A stretch of 42,600 nucleotides of DNA from an uncultured Pseudomonadota bacterium (GTDB taxonomy: Bacteria > Myxococcota_A > UBA796 > SXON01). Position 1 is the stretch's first letter. Each line of letters opens with the position of its first letter. Where the stretch lies: assembly GCA_903891165.1 (NCBI GenBank), contig CAITDR010000270.1:1-42600 (forward strand). Direction: 5' to 3'. This document shows, piece by piece, positions 34,630 to 41,995 of the stretch. The position numbers and the translations under genes are program-made. The notes beneath the pieces are model-generated. The model had not been told where the DNA came from. It worked only from the letters and a program-made list of their open reading frames with translations, and did no database searches.

Positions 34630-36045
34630 TTACACCCGGACGTAGTCGAATTCCAGGCTCTGACCGGCAAGACCCTTCCGGGGTGCCGCGATCCAGTTGG
34701 CCATTTTTCCCGGTTCATAGACCGGCTTCATCAGGCCGGTCACGTAGGCGCGGTCGGCGTCGCTGGGAAGCCAGCCGACGATCTTCTGATCCCACTCCTC
34801 TTTCGAAATGAGCTGGCCCTCCCGGTCAAAATGGGCGTCGGCGTAGATGCCCTGACGACGGAAAAAGCGCGGACTGGGCAGCGTGATGCGGAAGCGCGAG
34901 CCCTCTTCCTCCAGGGCATTGTTCCAGCGTTTGACGACGCGGGCACAGTCGTTGATATAGGACTGCCGCAACACTTCATTCATCGCATTCCGAAGCGGGA
35001 CATCCTGTTGCTCCATCTGGCCGTTCTTTACAACGGTCATGGAGTGAGAAACGCCCAGTGCACGATGGTCCTCGTAGTCCTTGTGCTCTGCCCAACGTCC
35101 CTTCAGGCCGGAGGCAAAGAACTCGGCGGCATTGCTGGAGATTTCCGAGCCGAAGAGGTCCAAGCAGTAGGGGAACCAGTAGTTGACCCACTTCTGGACC
35201 GTGGGTACGTCAATACCGCCCAGCTCGCGGGCGTCGCCATGAGAAGACTGCTTCTCAAGCTGGGCGCCACGGCGGAGGATACGTTCCACGCCGGTTTCTC
35301 CAACGGAGAGGTGGTGAGCCTCCTCGGTCAACATGAAGCGGCAGGTGCGGGAGAGGGGATCGAAGGCCGACTCGGCCAGGGCACCCAGCTGGTACTTGCC
35401 GTCGCGATCGGTGAAGGTGGTGAAGCAGAAGAAGGTCAGCCAGTCGGCACAGGGCTGGTTGAAGGCGTCGAGAATACGAGGTTTGTCGGGGTTTCCTGCC
35501 CGGCGGGCCAACAGCTCGTCCGCCTCGTCGCGGCCATCCTTTCCGAAGTGGGCGTGGAGGAGGTAGACCATCGCCCAGAGGTGGCGTCCTTCCTCCACAT
35601 TCACCTGAAACAGGGAGCGCATATCGTAGAGGGAGGGAGCGGTTTCGCCGAGGCGACGCTGCTGCTCCACCGAAGCGGGCTCAGTGTCGGCTTGGGTGAC
35701 GATGACACGCCGGAGAATGTTGCGGTATTCTCCAGGAACTTCTTGCCATACCGGGGCCCCCATGTGATCTCCATGGGAGATACGGCGATCGGGCACCGGA
35801 TCATCCAGGAAAATTCCCCAGCGATACTCGGGCATCTTCACGTAGCCCCAGTGCGCCCAGCCACCGGGCTCTACCGACACCGCCGTGCGCAGGTAGACAT
35901 CGTTGCCCTGCCAGCCTTCCGGGCCCATTTCCTTCCACCAATCCAGGTAGGCAGGATGCCACTTTTCCAGGGCACGCAAGAGCCGCTTATCGGAGGAAAG
36001 GTTTACGTTATTCGGAATGCGCTCGTCATAATTGATCGTGCTCAT
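34630..36045 (-). CDS. boxB: Benzoyl-CoA 2,3-epoxidase, oxygenase subunit BoxB
   Basis: A 471-residue protein matching BoxB in length and sequence style (MSTINYDERIPNNVNLSSDK start; WHPAYLDWWKEMGPEG). Two ExxH motifs supply di-iron ligands: EEGRH (Glu152, His155) and EEAHH (Glu241/242, His244/245). BoxB, with reductase BoxA, converts benzoyl-CoA to the 2,3-epoxide using O2 in the cytoplasm, the committed step of the aerobic box route for aromatic acids. The start is supported by GGAGG seven bases before the ATG. It begins one base after the boxC stop, so the two form an operon. BoxA is not in the window. Confidence 0.95.
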   Translation of the reverse strand: MSTINYDERIPNNVNLSSDKRLLRALEKWHPAYLDWWKEMGPEGWQGNDVYLRTAVSVEPGGWAHWGYVKMPEYRWGIFLDDPVPDRRISHGDHMGAPVWQEVPGEYRNILRRVIVTQADTEPASVEQQRRLGETAPSLYDMRSLFQVNVEEGRHLWAMVYLLHAHFGKDGRDEADELLARRAGNPDKPRILDAFNQPCADWLTFFCFTTFTDRDGKYQLGALAESAFDPLSRTCRFMLTEEAHHLSVGETGVERILRRGAQLEKQSSHGDARELGGIDVPTVQKWVNYWFPYCLDLFGSEISSNAAEFFASGLKGRWAEHKDYEDHRALGVSHSMTVVKNGQMEQQDVPLRNAMNEVLRQSYINDCARVVKRWNNALEEEGSRFRITLPSPRFFRRQGIYADAHFDREGQLISKEEWDQKIVGWLPSDADRAYVTGLMKPVYEPGKMANWIAAPRKGLAGQSLEFDYVRV

Positions 36046-36046
36046 C

Positions 36047-37681
36047 TCAGGTCCTCCGGTAGTCGAAAATGGGACGCTCGGGCGCCCCGAACATCTTGAG
36101 TGCGCCACGCTCGCCCACGGCATTGGGACGCTGGAAAATCCAGTTCTGCCAAGCCGTAAGTCGCCCGTAGATCTTGTTGTCCATGCTCTCGGCGCCACCA
36201 AAGCGCAGGTTCTGCTCCATGCCGGTCAGGGCATCGGGAGACAGAGACGCACGCTCTTCGATGGCGATCCGCACCTCATCCGCCCAGTCGATCTCGTCCG
36301 GGTTGGAGGTCACCAACTCCAATTCTTCCGCAGTAGAAGCGTCGATTTCGCCCGCCTCCAGCACCTTGGCGGGAAGCTCGGGCTGACCGGGATAGCGTGC
36401 CACCAGGCGTGAGGCGCCGTTGTGCATCGGATAGCGACCTTTGTTGGCTTCTCCCGCAAAAAGACGGTTCTCCTCACCATCATCTGCTAGCATGAAGCTG
36501 CGGTCGGCGGAGAGCACCACTTCCAGCAACACACCTGCAAAGCAGTTGCCCGGCTCCACCACGGCGAAGAGCGATTTGGCCATGTTGTCCAGGCGGCGAA
36601 GAACGCGGCCCTGCCAAGCAATGATCTCGGATGCAAGCCATTTAGCATCGGTAGAACCGCTGAAGCCCGTGGCAAGGGCATCGTCATGCGCAAGCACCGC
36701 CTTGGGGTCGCCCTCGGAGCGCAGAATCAGCGTACCAATGTTCAGGTAGTTAAACCGTAGGCGTAGAAGCGCATCCTCCAATTCGCGGAAGAAACGCAAC
36801 GCCCAGGTGTTTGGCGTCGCTTCTGGGCTGCTGTCCGGTCCACGGAGCTGGAGGCTGGCCACACGCGCGGCATGGTCCAACTTCACGGTCAAGTAGCGGT
36901 AGGTGATGGTATCCTCCGTTACCGAAAGTTCCAAAGGAGGAAGGCTGACCCCGCGGGAGGTCGGCGCCGGACCTGCGGCCAGGGTCGCAACGCGGGCAGC
37001 CACGCCGGTGCTCCATTTGGAGCGTGGAAAGCTCTGGTCCACAAAGCGCCAGCGTACCGCATCGCGGGCGCGGAAGCCCTCGGCGCGGGTGCAGAATACA
37101 TCGGCCATGTCGCGACGGACCTTGCGCTTGTCCGTCAGACGGGTCAGGCCACCGGTCCCAGGAAGTACACCCAGCAACGGCACTTCGGGAAGGGAGACGG
37201 CCGCATTTCCGTCGTCGATCAGGTAGATCTCCTGGCAGGCCATCGCCAGCTCGTAGCCACCCCCCGAGGCCGTGCCGTTCAGGGCGGCGACCCAGGTCTG
37301 CCCTGCGGCGCAGGCCTCCTCGATGCCACAGCGGGTTTCGTTGGTGAACTTGCAGAAGTTGACCTTGAAGGCGTGGGATGCCTGGGCCAACATGCGGATG
37401 TTTGCACCGGCGCAGAAGATTTTGTCGTAGCCGCCGGTCAGAAGAACCACACGGACTTCAGGATGTTCCAGGCGAAGCCGGGTCACCGCGTCGTGAAGTT
37501 CCACGTCCACGCTCAGATCGTAGCTGTTGAGCTTCAGCTCATAGGCACCGGGCCAGAGCGGACGATCTTCGTCTACTTTCATCGTAAGTGTCGCTACCGC
37601 GCCATCGATCTGGAGCTTCCAGTGGATGTAGCGGGAAGGATGTGTCTCAAAGGAGACAGGAGGATGTGCGATTTCAGCCAT
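36047..37681 (-). CDS. boxC: 2,3-epoxybenzoyl-CoA dihydrolase BoxC
   Basis: A 544-residue protein with the crotonase superfamily fold duplicated or extended, as in BoxC (about 550 residues). The N-terminal half has the oxyanion-hole segments KIFCAGANIRML and NGTASGGGYELAMAC and the acidic active-site segment LPEVPLLGVLPGTGG. The C-terminal half has a second crotonase-like region (VVEPGNCFAGVLLEVVLSADR). BoxC opens the ring of 2,3-epoxybenzoyl-CoA, releasing formate and an aldehyde-CoA. It is the first gene of the boxCB unit and diverges from boxR across a 78-bp promoter/operator region. Confidence 0.95.
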   Translation of the reverse strand: MAEIAHPPVSFETHPSRYIHWKLQIDGAVATLTMKVDEDRPLWPGAYELKLNSYDLSVDVELHDAVTRLRLEHPEVRVVLLTGGYDKIFCAGANIRMLAQASHAFKVNFCKFTNETRCGIEEACAAGQTWVAALNGTASGGGYELAMACQEIYLIDDGNAAVSLPEVPLLGVLPGTGGLTRLTDKRKVRRDMADVFCTRAEGFRARDAVRWRFVDQSFPRSKWSTGVAARVATLAAGPAPTSRGVSLPPLELSVTEDTITYRYLTVKLDHAARVASLQLRGPDSSPEATPNTWALRFFRELEDALLRLRFNYLNIGTLILRSEGDPKAVLAHDDALATGFSGSTDAKWLASEIIAWQGRVLRRLDNMAKSLFAVVEPGNCFAGVLLEVVLSADRSFMLADDGEENRLFAGEANKGRYPMHNGASRLVARYPGQPELPAKVLEAGEIDASTAEELELVTSNPDEIDWADEVRIAIEERASLSPDALTGMEQNLRFGGAESMDNKIYGRLTAWQNWIFQRPNAVGERGALKMFGAPERPIFDYRRT

Positions 37682-37701
37682 GGGTCGGGTTCCCTGAAGG
37701 C

Positions 37702-37730
37702 TGTATACTGCATCTGGAGGCGACTTGCAA
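37702..37730 (-). promoter_or_regulatory. boxCB promoter
   Basis: On the minus strand TTGCAA (-35, 37730-37725) and TATACA (-10, 37707-37702) are separated by 17 bp. The start of transcription would fall around 37695, about 14 bases before the boxC ATG. The -10 lies in one arm of the operator, fitting repression by steric block. Confidence 0.6.
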
Positions 37731-37751
37731 GAAAAGCGAATGCAGTATAGT
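37725..37751 (+). promoter_or_regulatory. boxR promoter (possibly leaderless)
   Basis: TTGCAA (37725-37730) serves again as -35, with TATAGT (37746-37751) as -10 and a 15-bp spacer. The transcript would start near 37758, almost at the boxR ATG (37760), so boxR may be leaderless. Because TTGCAA is its own complement, both divergent promoters would share the same -35 box. Confidence 0.5.
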
Positions 37752-37759
37752 GCAGGTCA

Positions 37760-38551
37760 ATGATTGAGTCCGTGGGCCGAAAGATCCGGGCGTTGCGGGA
37801 GGCTCAGGGGTGGAGCCGGGCGGAGCTGTGCGGTCGTGCCGGGATCTCCGTACGTTTTCTGGCGGAGGTGGAGACGGGCGAGGCCAACCTGAGCCTGCTG
37901 CGGCTCTTGGAGCTGGCCACGGCTTTGGGGGTATCGGTGGTGAGCCTGGTGGCGGGCCTTGGTCCGGTGCGAGACGAGGCTGAAATCCTGGCATCTCTCC
38001 CGGATAATCTGCGAGCGCGCGCATTGCGGGCTGCACGACCGCCGGAAAAAGTGGCGCTGGTGGGGCTGCGGGGGGCCGGAAAAAGTACGGTCGGCTCTGG
38101 AATGGCGCGGGTTCTGGGGGTGCCCTTCATCGAGCTGGACGCCCTGATCGAGGGCAAGGCGGGTATGCACCTCACCGAGATCTTCGAGTTTCATGGCCCA
38201 TCCCGCTACCGGGAACTGGAGCTGCGGGTGCTGAGCGCGCTGCTGGATCGCCCCGGAGGTGCAGTGATTGCGACGGGAGGTTCGGTGGTAACATCTCCCG
38301 ACGCCTGGTCGTTACTTCGGGGCGGCGCACGCACCGTCTGGCTGCGTGCTACTCCTGAAGAGCACCTAGGTCGAGTGGAGAGGCAAGGCGACTTCCGGCC
38401 CATGCGCGGCCGGGTTGATGCGCTGGCCGAGCTTAAAGAGATCCTCCAGCATCGGGAGCTACTCTATGCTCAGGCTGAAAAAACAATAGATACGACCGAC
38501 CATTCCGTGACAGAAGTTGTTGAAGAGCTCACCGACTGGCTGCGTCGATAG
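37760..38551 (+). CDS. boxR: Benzoyl-CoA-responsive repressor BoxR (HTH + shikimate-kinase-like)
   Basis: A 263-residue protein. Residues about 5-65 form an XRE-type helix-turn-helix (SRAELCGRAGISVRFLAEVE). A linker joins it to a shikimate-kinase-like domain with the P-loop GLRGAGKST (102-110), the shikimate-type segment FIELDALIEGKAG, and IATGGSVV. This fusion is the hallmark of BzdR/BoxR regulators, in which the kinase-like domain binds benzoyl-CoA instead of phosphorylating shikimate. Position, divergent to boxCB, supports the assignment. The 3' end stops 4 bp short of the convergent ribA stop. Confidence 0.93.
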   Translation: MIESVGRKIRALREAQGWSRAELCGRAGISVRFLAEVETGEANLSLLRLLELATALGVSVVSLVAGLGPVRDEAEILASLPDNLRARALRAARPPEKVALVGLRGAGKSTVGSGMARVLGVPFIELDALIEGKAGMHLTEIFEFHGPSRYRELELRVLSALLDRPGGAVIATGGSVVTSPDAWSLLRGGARTVWLRATPEEHLGRVERQGDFRPMRGRVDALAELKEILQHRELLYAQAEKTIDTTDHSVTEVVEELTDWLRR

Positions 38552-38555
38552 CAGG

Positions 38556-39263
38556 TCAGTCTTTGCCGTTCTTCGCGGACGAGGCTGCTACATCGACAGC
38601 GGGCAAATCGATAAAATGACCCGAGCGGCGCGCTTTTGTTTCCAGGTAGAAGCGGTTGTGCGGGTTCGGCGGCAAGGTGTGGGGAATACGCCCGGTGACG
38701 ACTACCCCCTGAGCTTCCATCTGTTTCATTTTATTTGGGTTGTTCGTCATCAACTGGATAGAACGTACATCCAGGCAACGCAGCATCTGGGCGGCGATGG
38801 AATAGTCGCGTTCGTCGTCCTTGAAGCCCAGGGCGAGGTTGGCCTCCACCGTGTCCATTCCCTGATCTTGAAGGGCGTAAGCACGAATTTTGTTGAGCAG
38901 TCCGATCCCACGTCCCTCCTGACGCAGATAGAGGATCAAGCCATGGCCGTCCGCCTCAATCCGGCGTAGGGCGGCCTCCAGCTGGTCCCGGCAGTCACAG
39001 CGCAGCGAGCCCAGAGCATCCCCGGTCAGGCACTCCGAATGAAGGCGCGTTGAGACGGATTCTGCGCCAGTGATGGTGCCTTTGATGATTGCAATATGAT
39101 CCTTTCCATCACGGTTATTCCAGAAGGCCGCAATGCGAAAAGTACCGAAGCGGGTGGGGAGGTCTGCGATGCTGATCAGGCGCACACTGAGTGCGGCTGA
39201 GTCGTGACCGCCGTCGTCAGAGGATGGCCCAGAGGGCTGCTGAGAATCCACAGAGTCTGACAT
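38556..39263 (-). CDS. ribA: GTP cyclohydrolase II (riboflavin synthesis)
   Basis: A 235-residue stand-alone RibA. Zinc ligands Cys78, Cys89 and Cys91 lie in SECLTGDALGSLRCDC; the catalytic/nucleotide motif RQEGRGIGL is at 114-122; TNNPNKMKQM occurs later. It converts GTP to the pyrimidine precursor of riboflavin, releasing formate and pyrophosphate. No DHBP synthase (RibB) domain is fused. The start at 39263 is supported by AAGGAG about seven bases upstream; the next in-frame Met would add a 22-residue non-conserved extension. An N-terminal stretch of about 25 residues is Ser/Gln/Asp-rich and poorly conserved. The first base of FAD-dependent pathways depends on this enzyme, but no riboflavin operon surrounds it. 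Confidence 0.94.
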   Translation of the reverse strand: MSDSVDSQQPSGPSSDDGGHDSAALSVRLISIADLPTRFGTFRIAAFWNNRDGKDHIAIIKGTITGAESVSTRLHSECLTGDALGSLRCDCRDQLEAALRRIEADGHGLILYLRQEGRGIGLLNKIRAYALQDQGMDTVEANLALGFKDDERDYSIAAQMLRCLDVRSIQLMTNNPNKMKQMEAQGVVVTGRIPHTLPPNPHNRFYLETKARRSGHFIDLPAVDVAASSAKNGKD

Positions 39264-39584
39264 GAAAGCTCCTTCAGGAGTACATCCGCGGAAGGGTTGC
39301 CAGTGCGGGTAACCTGCTCGGGGGCCCAAGGGCAGCTGCCTTCGGGAAAGTAAGCATCTTGTGGGGGGAGTTGCCAGGGGTTGTGGGTTGCGCGCACTCA
39401 GTGGAAGAAAGAGGATGCGGGCCTATTCTCACAGCCTGGGACGTGAACCGTTCGGGGGCGAAGAGAAGTGGAAAGCCGGCTGCGACCGCGCCGTGGTTCG
39501 GATTTTGGAGAGTTTCGCTACATCTGGCGACGGACCTGATCAGGCGGTCGCCGAACGGGTCGAAGGTGGGATAGGGCGTCGGAC
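39264..39584. other. 321-bp divergent intergenic region (ribA / site-2 protease)
   Basis: This is the longest gene-free stretch in the window and should hold promoters for both flanking genes. On the ribA side the mRNA would contain CTCC-TGAA-GGAG (39280-39269), a small hairpin that includes the Shine-Dalgarno sequence. GTTGCCAG occurs twice (about 39295 and 39370). I found no FMN riboswitch core and no convincing promoter or small gene. Confidence 0.5.
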
Positions 39585-40487
39585 ATGGTCGCTCCTCCGT
39601 CCCGTTCCGAGCTGCTCAAGTCGTCGGCTCTGTTCATTCTGACCTTTCTATCTGTATTTTTTGTGCATCTGTTCAACTGGGGCGGCGGCGCCTGGGAGGA
39701 TCGGCAGTCTATCGTGAACAGTATTTTGTTTGCGTCTGCCCTGATGGGTATCTTGCTTGCGCACGAATTGGGGCATTGGGTGGTCGCAAGGCGTCATGGT
39801 TTTGAGCAATCGTTACCTATCTTTCTGCCCGTACCTTTTGGCTTTGGGACCATGGGTGCGATCATCCGGCTGAAGTCGATGCCGCGGTCGCGCGCCGCAC
39901 TGCTGGAGATGGGAGCGGCCGGACCGCTCGCGGGGGCGGTGGTCTCCTTCATCATCCTGCTTTTTACCTTGCCCTATACGCGGGAAGATGTAGCGATTCC
40001 AGAGGGCACGCTGGTGACCATTTTTAACGATCCACTCATCGTCAAGATTCTTGGAACTTTGGTTTTGGGCCATCCCCCAGGGCGATATTCGGAGTTTCAT
40101 CCGGCGGCACTGGCCGCATGGGTGGGTTGTTTTTTGACTGGAATCAACCTGCTTCCGATCGGTCAGCTGGATGGAGGTCACGTCCTGAACGGGAGGTTTC
40201 CTAAGATTGCTCATCGTTTTTCGAGATGGATTCCTGTTGCCATGATCAGTCTGGGGTTGGCCTGGGGTTTGTTTTCGCTCGCACAGGGAGACGTGGCTCC
40301 CGGGGCCGTTTCCTGGTTCATGTGGGGCATGGTGATTCGTTTCGTCGGCGCGGATCGTCCCATTCCGGTTCCAGAGACGGGGCTTGGAACGCGCGCAAAG
40401 TGGGTAGCGTTCCTCATTCTGCTCCTGTTTGTCCTCACCTTCATGCCGGTGCCCATGGAGGTAGAAACGGTGCCTAAGCTGCCCTGA
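39585..40487 (+). CDS. Site-2 protease-family (M50) membrane metalloprotease
   Basis: A 300-residue polytopic protein. The zinc motif HELGHW (His60, Glu61, His64) lies in a membrane segment, and a late motif, NLLPIGQLDGGHV, supplies the Asp ligand (variant of NPDG, family M50B). About six to seven membrane helices are visible. No PDZ domain is present, so it belongs to the short S2P class. It would cleave a membrane-embedded substrate, as in regulated intramembrane proteolysis; the substrate is unknown. An in-frame stop at 39537-39539 limits upstream extension, and ATG 39585 is the natural start. A rhomboid protease is encoded elsewhere in the window. Confidence 0.88.
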   Translation: MVAPPSRSELLKSSALFILTFLSVFFVHLFNWGGGAWEDRQSIVNSILFASALMGILLAHELGHWVVARRHGFEQSLPIFLPVPFGFGTMGAIIRLKSMPRSRAALLEMGAAGPLAGAVVSFIILLFTLPYTREDVAIPEGTLVTIFNDPLIVKILGTLVLGHPPGRYSEFHPAALAAWVGCFLTGINLLPIGQLDGGHVLNGRFPKIAHRFSRWIPVAMISLGLAWGLFSLAQGDVAPGAVSWFMWGMVIRFVGADRPIPVPETGLGTRAKWVAFLILLLFVLTFMPVPMEVETVPKLP

Positions 40488-40537
40488 AGGCTGGAGAAGA
40501 GTGCGCCCCCTCGTTACAAGGTGCCGTTGGAGGTCGG

Positions 40538-41533
40538 GTGATCGCACTACTGCTGTGGATGGGGATGGCCTGGGCAGAGGAGTACCTCCTTGAGGTAGGT
40601 CCGGTAGCTGAACGGGCCGAGGCGACTGAGGTCGCCTCCATGGCCAAGGCTGCGGGACTTCCAGGGCGGGTGGTCCGGCGGTTTCGCTTGGGTCATGGCT
40701 GGGAGTTTATCGTGGTGGTGGAGCACATCGGCAGCCGACAGGAGGCGGAGAAGGCGGCTGTACGCCTGGGCACTGACACCCGGCAGCCGGTGACGATTTC
40801 CGTGGTGGGAGGTGAAGAAGTTGAATCTTCTCCCGAACAATCCGCTCCCGCCGGTCCTGGCGCGGCGGGCATCGTGGATGCGGTCACCGCCGCTCACGGA
40901 GGGGAGGCTGGGGGCGCCAGCGCACTCGCACGGGCAGAGGTGGTGCACTTTGTCTTCGACCGCACCATTCGGCTGAATGGAAAGGATATTACCTTTCACC
41001 ATGACTATTGGAGGGAGGGGGGGAACCGGCGACTCACCGTGGACGGCCCGGAGACCGACAGCGTCGCGATTGCAGGGGGTTCTGGTGCGTGGTTGATCAG
41101 CGGTGGAAAGGTCCATAGCCGCGATGTGGGGGTGATCATCAACCAGGTGGACGCCTTTGCCCCCGAAGCGGTCCTCGCGGTTGCCATGGATGTCTGGCAT
41201 CTGCTTCGATCCCCCGAAGTAGCTACATTCCGGCTTCTTGAAGGCGCGGAAAGTGGCACCCGTTTGGGAAGTGGAAGTTCAGAAGAGGAGCCTGGAGTCT
41301 CTTTTTTTGATGTAGAAAGTGAGAGTAGTCGGCTGGCCAGGGTGCGCTACGTCACCGACGGAGGGCCAGTGGTCTACGAGCTGAAGGACTATCGGGAGAT
41401 CAGCGAAGGGCTGGTGGTTCCCTTTCGGGTGGAGGTGGAGCGTGGGGATGGCCGCAGAGAATTAATTTCCGTAAAAGTCGTGGAAACTGCCGGACGTCCT
41501 CCCTCAGGTGCATTTGACAAGCCCGGCTCCTGA
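40538..41533 (+). CDS. Secreted SPOR-like / LolA-like protein
   Basis: A 331-residue protein with a signal peptide (MIALLLWMGMAWAEE). Residues about 16-90 resemble a SPOR-type alpha/beta module (EYLLEVGPVAERAEATEVASM ... IGSRQEAEKAAVRLG). A Ser/Pro/Gly linker follows. Residues about 110-320 look like a LolA/outer-membrane-lipoprotein-sorting type beta domain (VDAVTAAHGG ... VHFVFDRTIRLNGKDI ... VVYELKDYREISEGLVVPFRVEV). Family assignment is by overall pattern only. The start is GTG with GGAGG four bases upstream. Likely periplasmic; the role is unknown. Confidence 0.68.
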   Translation: MIALLLWMGMAWAEEYLLEVGPVAERAEATEVASMAKAAGLPGRVVRRFRLGHGWEFIVVVEHIGSRQEAEKAAVRLGTDTRQPVTISVVGGEEVESSPEQSAPAGPGAAGIVDAVTAAHGGEAGGASALARAEVVHFVFDRTIRLNGKDITFHHDYWREGGNRRLTVDGPETDSVAIAGGSGAWLISGGKVHSRDVGVIINQVDAFAPEAVLAVAMDVWHLLRSPEVATFRLLEGAESGTRLGSGSSEEEPGVSFFDVESESSRLARVRYVTDGGPVVYELKDYREISEGLVVPFRVEVERGDGRRELISVKVVETAGRPPSGAFDKPGS

Positions 41534-41554
41534 GCGGGAGGACGCAATTTCTCC

Positions 41555-41582
41555 TTGACGGTTCCGCCATGTCGGATAAGGT
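41555..41582 (+). promoter_or_regulatory. Candidate tRNA-tuf operon promoter
   Basis: TTGACG (41555-41560) and TAAGGT (41577-41582) are separated by 16 bp and lie 40 bp before the first tRNA. A GC-rich discriminator follows, as expected for growth-rate-controlled stable RNA promoters. The -10 match is weak. Confidence 0.5.
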
Positions 41583-41622
41583 GCGTGTCGCCGGCGGGGC
41601 ACGTCGGCAGCGACTCTGTCCT

Positions 41623-41695
41623 GCTGGCATAGCTCAATTGGCAGAGCAACTGCTTTGTAAGCAGTAGGTTGCGGGTTCGAGTCCCGCCGCCAGCT
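41623..41695 (+). tRNA. tRNA-Thr (anticodon TGT)
   Basis: Cloverleaf folds: D-arm AGCTC/GAGC, anticodon stem ACTGC/GCAGT with loop TTTGTAA, T-arm GCGGG/CCCGC with TTCGAGT. Acceptor GCTGGCA pairs with CGCCAGC except for an A7-C66 mismatch. CCA is not encoded. First gene of a four-tRNA block ahead of tuf. Confidence 0.95.
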
Positions 41696-41713
41696 CTCTG
41701 GAATTTCACATAT

Positions 41714-41795
41714 GGGGGGATGCCCGAGTGGCCAAAGGGAGCGGGCTGTAAACCCGCCGGCATCGCCTACAGTGGTTCGAATCCACTTCCCCCCA
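41714..41795 (+). tRNA. tRNA-Tyr (anticodon GTA)
   Basis: Class II tRNA with acceptor GGGGGGA/TCCCCCC, anticodon loop CTGTAAA and a long variable arm (GCATCGCCTACAG region), as expected for bacterial tRNA-Tyr. CCA is not encoded. Confidence 0.95.
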
Positions 41796-41805
41796 AAATC
41801 TCCAT

Positions 41806-41881
41806 GCGGGAGTAGCTCAGTTGGTAGAGCATCAGCCTTCCAAGCTGAGGGTCGCGGGTCCGAGTCCCGTCTCCCGCTCCA
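41806..41881 (+). tRNA. tRNA-Gly (anticodon TCC)
   Basis: Acceptor GCGGGAG/CTCCCGC, anticodon loop CTTCCAA, T-arm GCGGG/CCCGT with TCCGAGT. The 3' CCA is encoded (41879-41881). Confidence 0.95.
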
Positions 41882-41894
41882 TTTACCGAAATTT

Positions 41895-41969
41895 GCCCTT
41901 GTAGCTCAGTGGTAGAGCACCTCCTTGGTAAGGAGGAGGTCGCCGGTTCAAATCTGGTCAAGGGCTCCA
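41895..41969 (+). tRNA. tRNA-Thr (anticodon GGT)
   Basis: Acceptor GCCCTTG/CAAGGGC, anticodon loop TTGGTAA, T-loop TTCAAAT. The 3' CCA is encoded (41967-41969). Ends 26 bp before the tuf start. Confidence 0.95.
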
Positions 41970-41995
41970 TTCTCTCCTCAATGAAAGGTTGAACC

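Larger units (their letters stand above)
37702..37754. promoter_or_regulatory. Candidate BoxR operator
   Basis: Between boxC and boxR lies a perfect 10-bp inverted repeat, TATACTGCAT (37704-37713) and ATGCAGTATA (37740-37749), with the palindrome TTGCAA (37725-37730) near its centre and another TGCA at 37751-37754. There are four TGCA elements in about 45 bp. Known BzdR/BoxR operators contain TGCA repeats, so this is very likely where BoxR binds and where benzoyl-CoA relieves repression. Confidence 0.8.

Noticed and set aside
39264-39420. FMN riboswitch upstream of ribA
   Set aside because: The conserved core (AGGGTGAAATTCCC-like and CCGGCGGT-like segments) is not found on the ribA strand.
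39361-39642. Small plus-strand ORF in the ribA/site-2 protease intergenic region
   Set aside because: It overlaps the start of the protease gene in another frame, has no ribosome-binding site or recognisable sequence, and looks like a chance frame.
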